Origin: Methanoregula sp.
GTDB taxonomy: Archaea > Halobacteriota > Methanomicrobia > Methanomicrobiales > Methanospirillaceae
Assembly: GCF_003170075.1 (NCBI RefSeq)
Contig: NZ_PMZU01000009.1
Span: 1-41,144, forward strand
Direction of reading: 5' to 3'
DNA: 41,144 nucleotides
Numbering within the stretch: the stretch's first letter is position 1; every line of letters begins with the position of its first letter. The notes below the pieces were generated by a model that was given only the letters and a program-made list of their open reading frames with translations, made no database searches and was not told the origin of the DNA. Below are positions 33,939-41,144 of the stretch, in pieces. The position numbers and the translations under genes were made by a program.

Positions 33939-35231
33939 TCACTTCGGTTTATAGTAACCCCACTTCTCGAGAGCTTCCCTGAGTTCCGCTGCTTTCTTTG
34001 CCTTCTCGTCAAGTGTTACGCCCTCCTGCCATGCCTCGATTGCCTGCATGGTTGCCCGTGCCCCGGCCCGGGTACCCTTCGGGTGGCCGTGGATGCCACC
34101 TGAAACCAGCAGTATGAGATCCTTACCGTAGATGTCAAGCACATCGGGAACGAGACCCGGGTGCAGTCCGCCAGACGAGACCGGAAACGCAGTCTTGATG
34201 GAACCCCAGTCCTGATCGAGGCACTGGTGAGGCACTTCCGCGATTTTTCTCTTGCGCAGCAGGTCGGCAAGGAGGATCGATTCGGTCTTTGTGCCGGTCA
34301 GTTTGCCGACAGCAGTCCCGGTGTGGATCTGAGATACGCCGATAAGACGCATGAGCTTCGCGAGGAAATACATCGTCATGCCGTGCTTTTTGTTTCGGTC
34401 AAAGGTCGCATGGAACGCCCGGTGAGCGTGGATTGCGAGGCCCAGATCCGAACAGTAGTCCCGCATCGTCATGACGCTCGCGTTTCCTGCGACCACCACA
34501 TCGATCATCGCATAGTTCCAGCCGTACTTCGCGAGCAGGTCGGCACGCTTCTTCATGGTCTCCACATCGGCGGAAATATTCAGGAATGCCGATTTCTTTT
34601 CGCCGGTCTCCTGCTCGGCCTTGTCCCGGAGTTTTGTCATATATTTTACCCGGTCATCGAACTGGTTGAAGGATGTCGATGTGAGGTTCTCGTCGTCTTT
34701 CACGAAATCAAACCCGCCCATCCATGTCTCATACCCGACCTCCGCATGCTCTTTTGCGGAGAAACCGATCTTGGGCTTGGGCACCGCGCCGGTGAGCGGC
34801 CTGTCGTAGACCTTCATCATCTTCCGGATCCCGTCCATCCCGAAATGCGGCCCTTTGAACCCCCGGAGATAGGCTGACGGGAGCGTGGCATCGAGGAGAC
34901 GCAGGTTTTTGAGCGCCTTCATCCCGAAGATATTCCCCGCGATCCCGCTCATCAGCTGCACGGCGTTGCCCTCCTCCCAGAGTGCGAGAGGATAGGCGAT
35001 CTTAACAAAGTTTTTGTCTAATTCAAACGCGGTGGCCTCCAGTTTTTTCATCCTCGGCGGCATTGTAAAAAGCGTCGTCCAGGTACCGGTTGAACTCTCA
35101 GATGCGATCCGGCCGGCCGCCTCTTCCTTTGTGATCCCTGCAGCCGGTTCAAAATAATAGAGACAGATAAGGTCGTCTTTTGCCGGCTCGTAATTCGTAT
35201 CGACAAACTCGGTGTACCAGTCAATTGCCAT
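33939..35231 (-). CDS. rbcL: Ribulose-bisphosphate carboxylase, form III
   Basis: A 430-residue archaeal RuBisCO that fixes CO2 onto ribulose 1,5-bisphosphate, giving two 3-phosphoglycerates. The carbamylated lysine is K178 in GGFDFVKDDENL, with the metal-binding DDE after it. H270 precedes an arginine in IHAHRAFHA. The mobile loop 6 lysine is K310 in GTAVGKLTG, and SSGGLHPG is the C-terminal phosphate loop. All catalytic residues I can place are present, so this is not a RuBisCO-like protein of form IV. In archaea form III works in nucleoside salvage or, with phosphoribulokinase, in a reductive hexulose-phosphate pathway; no partner gene is in the window. I use the ATG at 35231; the frame opens ten codons earlier. 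Confidence 0.95.
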   Translation of the reverse strand: MAIDWYTEFVDTNYEPAKDDLICLYYFEPAAGITKEEAAGRIASESSTGTWTTLFTMPPRMKKLEATAFELDKNFVKIAYPLALWEEGNAVQLMSGIAGNIFGMKALKNLRLLDATLPSAYLRGFKGPHFGMDGIRKMMKVYDRPLTGAVPKPKIGFSAKEHAEVGYETWMGGFDFVKDDENLTSTSFNQFDDRVKYMTKLRDKAEQETGEKKSAFLNISADVETMKKRADLLAKYGWNYAMIDVVVAGNASVMTMRDYCSDLGLAIHAHRAFHATFDRNKKHGMTMYFLAKLMRLIGVSQIHTGTAVGKLTGTKTESILLADLLRKRKIAEVPHQCLDQDWGSIKTAFPVSSGGLHPGLVPDVLDIYGKDLILLVSGGIHGHPKGTRAGARATMQAIEAWQEGVTLDEKAKKAAELREALEKWGYYKPK

Positions 35232-35308
35232 AGCTCTTCCCGTACCTATCAATGCGTGCATGATTCAAAAATCTTCAGATAGGAAACGGAAAGAAACTCT
35301 CATGCGGT

Positions 35309-35440
35309 TTACCCCCCGGATGTGACGACCCGGTCATCGGGCAATCTTTTTTTATGAGCTCCCAGAGCAAATGCAATAGTGTCGACAAGTTCCTGCAGGG
35401 GATGGATCTCATGATCGTTAAAAAAAATACGGTTCGCCCG
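35309..35440 (-). pseudogene. Possible C-terminal remnant of an NAD-dependent sugar epimerase
   Basis: Between the RuBisCO and dtxR starts, the minus strand reads RIFFNDHEIHPLQELVDTIA, then FALGAHKKRLPDDRV and a stop. The pattern (a strand, then a helix with PLQELVDTIA and ALG, then a basic LPD segment) resembles the end of extended short-chain dehydrogenases of the GalE/NAD-epimerase type. The frame continues to an ATG at 35512, but the upstream part does not resemble the family and would run through the dtxR operators. I regard it as a decayed fragment; the family match is from memory and tentative. Confidence 0.35.
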
Positions 35441-35493
35441 GGTGGAATCGCATGGCGCCGATACAGATAATGTATGGTGTGAGATAGCATGCT

Positions 35494-35507
35494 TTAGGTC
35501 AACCGAA
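35494..35507. promoter_or_regulatory. DtxR-type operator, upstream copy
   Basis: TTAGGTCAACCGAA is a near-perfect palindrome (one mismatch in six base pairs) of the TTAGGT type known for DtxR-family regulators. Its centre is 25 bp, about two and a half DNA turns, from a second palindrome nearer the gene. Confidence 0.55.
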
Positions 35508-35518
35508 ATCATTTTTAT

Positions 35519-35532
35519 TTAGGGTATCCTAA
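35519..35532. promoter_or_regulatory. DtxR-type operator, promoter-proximal copy
   Basis: TTAGG-GTAT-CCTAA has perfect five-base arms. It immediately follows the box A-like tract TTTTTATTT (35512-35520) and precedes the dtxR ATG by 11 bases, so a bound repressor would cover the transcription start. Together with the copy at 35494 it flanks the TATA box, the layout expected for autorepression by the gene's own product. Confidence 0.65.
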
Positions 35533-35543
35533 TTATTGATCAG

Positions 35544-36269
35544 ATGGCACAGGAACAAGTCGAAGAATACCTCGAAGCGATATACGATATTGCAGGTACT
35601 GAAGGCGCCGCAAAAACCACGACAATTGCAAAATGCCTCAAGGTTGCTCCGGCGAGTGTAACCGAGGCGCTCCAGAACCTTGCCGAGAAAAATCTTGTGA
35701 ACTACGAACCGTACCGGGGCGCAAGCCTGACCGGGGACGGAAAGAAGATCGCAGAGACGATCAAACGAAAGCACCGTCTCCTTGAAGTGTTCCTTGCCGA
35801 TGTCCTGCATATCAACCGGGCCAAGGTGCACGATGAGGCGTGCCGGATGGAGCATACGATCTCGGAAGACACCGAGAACGCGCTCTGCCGGATGCTCAAT
35901 GCCCCGGCGCGCTGTCCCCATGGGAGCCCTATTTCACCCTGTGCCAAGGGGATCGGGAGCTGCAGCGAGTGCGATGCGGTAACCGGTTCTGTCATCCCAT
36001 ACCCGGAAGGAATCAGGACCGATGCAATTATTCCCATTACCGATCTTGGTGCACAGGAAAAAGGAACGATTGCATTTATCCGGGGGGACTGCAAGGTCGT
36101 CCAGCGGCTTTCTGATCTCGGCCTTACGCTCGGGACTTCTGTATCGGTCACGCGCAAGGCCCCCATGAACGGACCGGTCGAAGTGTTCGTGCGCAGGACA
36201 AAACTGGCAATCGATCACGCTATTGCGGAAAATATTTTTGTGAATGCAATTAAGGGTGGGGCACCGTGA
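35544..36269 (+). CDS. DtxR-family iron-dependent regulator with FeoA domain
   Basis: A 241-residue metal-dependent repressor. Residues 1-62 are the winged helix (EEYLEAIYDI, then APASVTEALQNLAEKNLVNY, the recognition helix). About 65-140 form the metal-binding and dimer domain (HRLLEVFLADVL, EACRMEHTIS). About 160-236 form an SH3-like FeoA domain (LGAQEKGTIAFI, LSDLGLTLGTSVSV, AENIFV). Between the last two is a cysteine-rich segment with C124, C133, C140 and C143. The stop overlaps the feoB GTG by four bases, with no separate feoA gene. It probably represses its own operon when Fe2+ is plentiful through the two palindromes upstream. Manganese rather than iron is possible, but the feoB partner favours iron. 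Confidence 0.92.
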   Translation: MAQEQVEEYLEAIYDIAGTEGAAKTTTIAKCLKVAPASVTEALQNLAEKNLVNYEPYRGASLTGDGKKIAETIKRKHRLLEVFLADVLHINRAKVHDEACRMEHTISEDTENALCRMLNAPARCPHGSPISPCAKGIGSCSECDAVTGSVIPYPEGIRTDAIIPITDLGAQEKGTIAFIRGDCKVVQRLSDLGLTLGTSVSVTRKAPMNGPVEVFVRRTKLAIDHAIAENIFVNAIKGGAP

Positions 36270-38257
36270 GCGGGTGTGGGGGATGCAGGGAGTGCGACCC
36301 CAAAAAGGAAAGCACCATAAAAAATGTGGATTACACCATTGCCCTTGCCGGTAATGCAAATGTCGGCAAGAGCGTAACCTTCAACCAGTTAACCGGCGTC
36401 GACCAGATTATCGGGAACTGGCCGGGCAAAACGGTCGAGCGTGCCGAGGGTCTCCTCCAGTACAAGGGTAAACGGATTCGCGTGATCGACCTGCCGGGGA
36501 TCTACTCGTTTTCCACATACTCGATGGAGGAACTGGTATCAAGGGAGTACATCGCGCTCGAGCACCCGGATGCGGTCGTAAATGTTATCGATGCATCCGC
36601 ACTGGAACGCAACCTTTTTTTTACCATCCAGTTAATGGAGCTTGCTCCGCCGCTGCTCGTCTCGGTCAACCAGATCGATCTTGCCGAAAAAAAAGGGATC
36701 AGCATCGATACAAAAAAACTTTCCGCGCTGCTTGGCGTCCCGGTCATCCCGACGGTGGCCATCCGGGGAAAGGGCATTTCCAATCTCACCGAAGCGATCC
36801 TCGATCTCGTGCACGATCGCCCGGTCCCGCCGGTCCTTACGTACGGCAGAGAGATCGAAGAGCGCATTGGCAATATTGTTTCCCGGATGGGATCGGTAAC
36901 TACCCCGTACCCGGTCCGCTGGATTGCAATAAAACTGCTGGAGCGCGATCCCGAGGTTACCCGCATCGTCGGTTTACAGGATCCATCCATCATCGCTGCT
37001 GCCGGAAAACTTTCCGAAGAGATTGAGGCGCTGCACGGTGAAACGGTCTGCGTGGTGATGAGCGCGGAACGGTACCAGATCGCAGACCGGATCGCCGCAG
37101 AGGTCATTACCTTCAGGACACCGGACGACGGCTCGATTAAAAAAAGCCTGACCGACCGGATCGACAGCCTCGCGCTGCACCCGTTTTTCGGGTACCTCAT
37201 GGTTATTGCCGTCATCGGCGGCCTCCTTGTCTGGACGTTTCTGATCGGCGCACAGATATCCGCCCTCATTGCGAATTTCTTCTCGCAGTTCGGGCAGTAC
37301 GAACCGGTGATCAGCGGTTCGCTTGCAAGCGTTCTCTGGAACGGGGCCTATACCGGGGTTGTCGCAGGGCTCACGCTGGTTATTCCCTATGTCCTGCCGT
37401 TTTATCTGATCCTTGCCGTCATCGAGGACTCAGGATACCTCACAAGGATTGCGGTGATGCTGGACCGGGGCATGCACAAACTGGGGTTGCACGGCAAGGC
37501 GATCATCCCGATTATCCTCGGGTACGGGTGCAACGTGCCGGCCTGCTACTCGTGCCGTATCATGGAGTCGCCTAAACAGAAACTCCTTGCCGCGTTTCTC
37601 GTGACCCTCGTCCCCTGCACGGCGCGGACGGTCGTGATCCTTGGGCTTGTCGCCGCGTTTGTCAATATCTGGTGGGCGCTTGCGCTCTATGCATTTGACA
37701 TTCTCTTAATCATCGTTGCCGGTCGTCTTGCGTTCCGGGTGATGCCCGGCGAATCGGTGGGTCTGATCATGGAGATGCCGGACTACCATGTCCCCTCACT
37801 CTCCGTGGTGCTCAAGCAGACTTGGGCACGCACAAAGTCGCTCGTATGGCTTGTCTTCCCTGCATATATCATCGGAAGCGCCCTTATCCAGGCTGTGTAC
37901 TGGGCCGGCTGGCTGACGCCGGTGAACACGGCGCTCGCGCCGGTGACAACCCTCTGGCTGGGGCTCCCGGCCATCGTCGGCATCACACTCATCTTCGGGA
38001 TCGTGAGAAAAGAGATGACGATCCTGACCCTTGCCGTGCTTCTGGGGACAACAAACTTTGCCGCGGTCCTCACGCCGGTCCAGCTCATTGTCCTTGCACT
38101 GGTCACCATGATCTACATACCCTGCATATCCGTTATCCTTGCACTTGCGTCGGAATTCGGCTGGAAAAAATCGCTTGCGATCACGCTCGTGGAAGTTGTT
38201 GCAGCGACCGTGATCGGGGGAATCGCGTTCCGGGTGCTCAGCCTGTTTATGGGCTAA
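36266..38257 (+). CDS. feoB: Ferrous iron transport protein B
   Basis: A 663-residue membrane GTPase that imports Fe2+. The G domain has G1 GNANVGKS (29-36), G3 DLPGIYSFS (from 75) and G4 NQID (135-138, in place of NKxD). A helical linker follows, then the membrane part from about residue 300 with some eight helices, including the conserved core [16 protein letters not shown] and [14 protein letters not shown]. Before the G domain is a short cysteine cluster, [10 protein letters not shown], not part of the usual FeoB. The start is a GTG overlapping the regulator's stop by four bases, so the two are co-translated and under the same DtxR-type control. The assignment is firm. Confidence 0.95.
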   Translation: MSGCGGCRECDPKKESTIKNVDYTIALAGNANVGKSVTFNQLTGVDQIIGNWPGKTVERAEGLLQYKGKRIRVIDLPGIYSFSTYSMEELVSREYIALEHPDAVVNVIDASALERNLFFTIQLMELAPPLLVSVNQIDLAEKKGISIDTKKLSALLGVPVIPTVAIRGKGISNLTEAILDLVHDRPVPPVLTYGREIEERIGNIVSRMGSVTTPYPVRWIAIKLLERDPEVTRIVGLQDPSIIAAAGKLSEEIEALHGETVCVVMSAERYQIADRIAAEVITFRTPDDGSIKKSLTDRIDSLALHPFFGYLMVIAVIGGLLVWTFLIGAQISALIANFFSQFGQYEPVISGSLASVLWNGAYTGVVAGLTLVIPYVLPFYLILAVIEDSGYLTRIAVMLDRGMHKLGLHGKAIIPIILGYGCNVPACYSCRIMESPKQKLLAAFLVTLVPCTARTVVILGLVAAFVNIWWALALYAFDILLIIVAGRLAFRVMPGESVGLIMEMPDYHVPSLSVVLKQTWARTKSLVWLVFPAYIIGSALIQAVYWAGWLTPVNTALAPVTTLWLGLPAIVGITLIFGIVRKEMTILTLAVLLGTTNFAAVLTPVQLIVLALVTMIYIPCISVILALASEFGWKKSLAITLVEVVAATVIGGIAFRVLSLFMG

Positions 38258-38426
38258 ATGCACAGCCTGACGACACTTTTTATTCCGCAGTTCCTAAAAA
38301 AGGAGACTGGTAGTAGGGTTTCCGGGTGCCGAAAAACCGGCTCGCTTTTTTGGAGGACTCCTCAAGGCATTGCCTAAAACAGGACCGGATGTCAGACAGT
38401 CGGATCCGGGCGATAACCGGAAAACT

Positions 38427-40235
38427 TCATGTAATAATGGTAGTAACCGGCACGTAAGGCGCTTTTCCTGTCTTTGGATCGACAAGAATTGCAATTGTTC
38501 CGCTTGGGGTACGCTTGGTGACCTGCGTGACCATTGTACCGTTATTATAGACTTCAACGGTCAGGCTGTCCCCGGAATAATCCAGTTTCCGGAACGAGGT
38601 CTGCACGAGATCATTGCTGTTCTTGATGGGGTACAGCTGCTCCCCGGTCCCCCGCACTTCTTTAAGTTCACCCGGGTTCCCGTAGGTTCCTACAAAGGTT
38701 CCGTTATACGTCACCTTCACCCATACCCCTTCGGCAGGGATCACCATTTCGGAGACCGATGTAGTCGGCAGGGGGGTGAGTGTGGGGGAAATCGTTACGG
38801 GGAGGTCAGGCTGCTGGCTGTTTCCCCCCGGATGTAAGAGGATGATTGCAGTTCCCCCAAGCACCACCAGAATCACGAAGATAATCGCATACATCCATAC
38901 GGGTTTTTTCCTAGGGCCAAGAGGGGGTGTTCTGGCAGCGTCCTTTCCTGCCTGAAGGGGGTGCACCGGGGTTTCCGGTGCGGGACCGGACGATGCATCA
39001 GGAATAACCGGAAAAACAACCGTATCCGGCAATCCTGCCCGTACGCTGCTCTCATCCCGGGGGGGTGCTGGCGTATCCGGCAGGTCGGAGCCCGGGGCTG
39101 AGGGTTCAGGAAGCATCCCCTCAGATACCTCATCTGCCGGCCCCCGGGGCATCATGCCGGCATTTTCTTTAGGCAGGAATATTTCCCGAGGCCCCTGCTC
39201 CAGTGCGTAATCCGGGGGCACCGGGGGTTCCGGCAGCATAATGGTAACCGGGATCTCAGCATCTTTTTTTGGTTCTGCGGCACCGGTATCTGGTAGGAGT
39301 GCTGCCACCGTTTCTTCGGGCGCCGGTGCTGCATGATCCTTGCCGCCTTTCTTTGAAGATTGAGGTGTGGCTGATTCCGGATCAGCCCCGGTCGATTCGG
39401 ATCCTCCCGCGGCAGAGCGTCTTGCCGGGGCTGCCCCTTTCTTCGATCGTCTGCGTTTCTTTGGCTTTCCTGCATCCTGAACGACCGCTGCGGGACCGTC
39501 CTGTTCAGGAACAAACGGCGGGCTCCGGACTTCCTCATGTTCAACCGGTTGTTCTGGTCTCGCCTCCTGCATCAGATCGACCGGTTTGGATACCATGGCC
39601 GGGGGGATATCCTCATCAGCTGCGGGGACCTGCTGCACAGGTTCCGGCACAGGGGGAGTAGTAGATTGCCGGGTTTCCGCGGTCTGTGCTTTTCCCCCGG
39701 TGTCAGGTGTCTCCCATGAGGTACTCTGCATAGCGGAGAGCAGTTTCTCTGATGGCCGATGATTCTTCTGGGTTACCTGCGAATGGGGCTGTGGCACCTC
39801 GGGAGCTTCAAAGCGGCGGACCGTGGGATGCATGTCTTGGGATTTTACTGAAACCTGTTGCTTTCCGGCTGGCACAGGCTCCTGCCGGATGGACACTATA
39901 TTTTCAATCAGTTTTTTTACCCAGGTATCGCATTCAGGGCTCCGGTCTTCATAGGGTTGCTGGGAAAAGATCAGATCAAGGGTTTTTGAGTCTTCAAGGC
40001 CGATCGGGTCGATAACTGTAAGGGTGATGAACGGCTCGCGTGCCGGGGTGGTTCCCCCTTTTACGGACAGGATGGTGGCAAACGGGATCACCGGCTGCTG
40101 CTCGCTGGTATGGCCGCTGTCGACAAGGGCAAGGCGCTGGCTGGTAAGAATAACATCATACTCACTATCGTCGATCAGCACCCGATCCGTTGTCAGGATA
40201 ATGGATTCACCGCTTTTCAGGTACGGGCCAGCCAT
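38427..40235 (-). CDS. Large single-pass protein of unknown function
   Basis: A 602-residue protein with four parts. Residues 1-120 are a compact beta-rich domain (SGESIILTTDRVLIDDSEYD, TSQRLALVDSG, IPFATILSVKGG) that looks like a PH-type domain. About 120-440 is a low-complexity linker rich in Pro, Glu, Ala and Gln with one basic patch (KPKKRRRSKKG). One membrane helix (WMYAIIFVILVVLGGTAIILL, 447-467) is preceded by RKK, placing the N-terminus inside. About 490-602 is an external domain (VWVKVTYNGTFVGTYGNPGE, LDYSGDSLTVEVYNNGT). The ATG at 40235 has GGAG ten bases upstream; the ATG at 40244 would have it too close. I recognise the layout from other methanogen proteins of unknown role. It is convergent with feoB. 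Confidence 0.8.
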   Translation of the reverse strand: MAGPYLKSGESIILTTDRVLIDDSEYDVILTSQRLALVDSGHTSEQQPVIPFATILSVKGGTTPAREPFITLTVIDPIGLEDSKTLDLIFSQQPYEDRSPECDTWVKKLIENIVSIRQEPVPAGKQQVSVKSQDMHPTVRRFEAPEVPQPHSQVTQKNHRPSEKLLSAMQSTSWETPDTGGKAQTAETRQSTTPPVPEPVQQVPAADEDIPPAMVSKPVDLMQEARPEQPVEHEEVRSPPFVPEQDGPAAVVQDAGKPKKRRRSKKGAAPARRSAAGGSESTGADPESATPQSSKKGGKDHAAPAPEETVAALLPDTGAAEPKKDAEIPVTIMLPEPPVPPDYALEQGPREIFLPKENAGMMPRGPADEVSEGMLPEPSAPGSDLPDTPAPPRDESSVRAGLPDTVVFPVIPDASSGPAPETPVHPLQAGKDAARTPPLGPRKKPVWMYAIIFVILVVLGGTAIILLHPGGNSQQPDLPVTISPTLTPLPTTSVSEMVIPAEGVWVKVTYNGTFVGTYGNPGELKEVRGTGEQLYPIKNSNDLVQTSFRKLDYSGDSLTVEVYNNGTMVTQVTKRTPSGTIAILVDPKTGKAPYVPVTTIIT

Positions 40236-40457
40236 CGTGAGCATTCTCCGGATCCATTTTCGTTGTCTGTAGTGATATGCTTTTTAGGTGTGCTTCATTT
40301 TCAGGGCACTCCTTTCATTCTCCAGACCCGCAAGAGGGCCCTCCCCGGCAGCAGATATAATCGCTGGCACCGTCATCAGGAGTTTCCCGGATTTCCCGAT
40401 CCATTCTCCAGATGCCCTGTCCGGCTCCCGACATCCTCCCCGGGAGAATAATCCGGA

Positions 40458-40476
40458 GTTCCTTTGATATAGGAAC
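40458..40476 (+). promoter_or_regulatory. Inverted repeat around the queC box A
   Basis: GTTCCT (40458-40463) and AGGAAC (40471-40476) are perfect inverted arms around the AT-rich core TTGATAT. The core is about 43 bases before the queC ATG and is the best box A candidate. A dimeric regulator binding here would compete with TBP. Confidence 0.35.
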
Positions 40477-40510
40477 CTGAAGATACCGTTAACCGGGCGA
40501 TGATACCTGT

Positions 40511-41144
40511 ATGAAAGCGGTGCTCATTTTTTCCGGGGGGATGGACAGTACCACCCTCCTCTACGATCTGATCCACGAGGGATATGAGGTTAGTGCGATC
40601 ACGTTCGATTACCGCCAGAAACACCATAAAGAGATCCGGTGTGCAGAAAAGACCTGCAAAAAACTCCAGGTTCCCCACAAAATTATCGATGTTTCGGTCT
40701 TGAACGACCTTGCCCCGTCAAGCCTGACCCGGGCACAGTGGGACGTGTCCGAGGGCAATTATGCAGAAGAGACGATGAAGCAGACGGTCGTCCCGAACCG
40801 GAACATGGTTTTCTTAAGCCTTGCGGCATCGTATGCCATCGGCATCGGGGCAAAGGATCTCTTTTATGCGGCCCATGCCGGGGATCACGCGATCTATCCG
40901 GACTGCCGGCCGGCGTTTGTAAGCGCTATGACAACTGCCCTGCATCTCTGCGACTGGAACGATGTGACCCTCCATGCACCCTACCTGATGATCAGTAAGG
41001 GAGATATTGTCAAAAAGGGACTGGCCCTTAACGTGGATTACGTGGATACGTGGTCATGCTACAAGGGAGAAGACCTCCCTTGCGGAAAGTGCGGCGCCTG
41101 TACCGAACGGCGCGAGGCATTCGGACTGGCGGGTGTCGCTGACC
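40511..41144 (+). CDS. queC: 7-cyano-7-deazaguanine synthase (partial at window end)
   Basis: The frame from the ATG at 40511 is open for 211 codons to the window end. It encodes QueC, which converts 7-carboxy-7-deazaguanine to preQ0 with ATP and ammonia; in archaea preQ0 goes on to archaeosine in tRNA. The PP-loop is SGGMDST at residues 8-14, followed by ITFDYRQKHHKE, VPNRNMVFLS and AAHAGDHAIYPDCRP. The zinc-binding cysteines are in WSCYKGEDLPCGKCGACTER near the end. The family is about 220-230 residues, so only some 10-20 residues are missing. Confidence 0.95.
   Translation, partial: MKAVLIFSGGMDSTTLLYDLIHEGYEVSAITFDYRQKHHKEIRCAEKTCKKLQVPHKIIDVSVLNDLAPSSLTRAQWDVSEGNYAEETMKQTVVPNRNMVFLSLAASYAIGIGAKDLFYAAHAGDHAIYPDCRPAFVSAMTTALHLCDWNDVTLHAPYLMISKGDIVKKGLALNVDYVDTWSCYKGEDLPCGKCGACTERREAFGLAGVAD

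Noticed and set aside
35275-35490. Second short minus-strand frame between RuBisCO and dtxR
   Set aside because: It overlaps the more protein-like frame of the possible epimerase remnant and has no recognisable motif or ribosome site.
40477-40510. Possible preQ1 or preQ0 riboswitch before queC
   Set aside because: The interval between box A and the ATG is too short, and I see no pseudoknot-like pairing.
1-41144. CRISPR arrays, insertion sequences, integrase or phage genes
   Set aside because: I found no regularly spaced repeats, transposase or integrase motifs. The tandem sensor similarity is gene duplication, not a mobile element.

Overview
The window is archaeal chromosome, most likely from a methanogen of the order Methanomicrobiales (Methanoregula-like; the genus is an inference). 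Directly visible support includes an archaeal-type threonyl-tRNA synthetase, a geranylgeranylglyceryl phosphate synthase for archaeal lipids, a form III RuBisCO, a family B DNA polymerase, an XPD-type helicase, archaeal TATA boxes placed to give leaderless mRNAs, T-run terminators, and several PAS sensor kinases with a short multi-helix membrane domain typical of these methanogens. I saw no insertion sequence, phage module or CRISPR array. Most of the window is core genome.

Layout. 1-4000: a DUF167 protein, dihydroorotase (pyrC), a membrane-anchored unknown protein, a YwbE-family protein, a small unknown protein and tRNA-Leu(UAA). 4014-10897: a tightly packed operon of an asparagine-synthetase-like protein without a glutaminase site, gatC, gatA, gatB and topA. 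10988-14871: GGGP synthase, a TrmJ-like methyltransferase, a remnant of an M13 peptidase on the opposite strand, and thrS. 15073-17693 (minus): a sensor kinase, a receiver protein and the remnant of a second kinase. 17774-22375: purB, divergent from an XPD-like helicase and an overlapping O6-alkylguanine-DNA alkyltransferase gene, then mobA. 22530-24859: two paralogous membrane PAS proteins two bases apart, the first without a kinase domain. 24961-26605 (minus): pyrD-pyrK. 26722-30057: malate dehydrogenase and DNA polymerase B. 30355-31701: a membrane PAS protein with a DHIRNPL segment but no ATPase domain. 31929-35231 (minus): uvrB and form III RuBisCO. 35544-38257: a DtxR-FeoA regulator overlapping feoB. 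38427-40235 (minus): a large single-pass protein of unknown function. From 40511: queC, cut by the window end.

How the genes work together. Pyrimidine synthesis is split between pyrC and pyrDK. tRNA aminoacylation and modification are represented by gatCAB, thrS, trmJ, queC (archaeosine precursor) and tRNA-Leu. Repair and replication genes are polB, topA, uvrB, the XPD-like helicase and ogt. Iron uptake appears self-regulated: two DtxR-like palindromes flank the box A in front of dtxR-feoB. The four membrane PAS proteins form a local paralog family, and two of them lack a complete kinase core.

The best candidates for something little described are the glutaminase-less asparagine synthetase homolog translationally coupled to gatCAB, the paired kinase/kinase-less sensors, the DHIRNPL protein without an ATPase, and the single-pass protein at 38427-40235. 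Three gene remnants (M13 peptidase, histidine kinase, and a possible sugar-nucleotide epimerase) show local gene decay.
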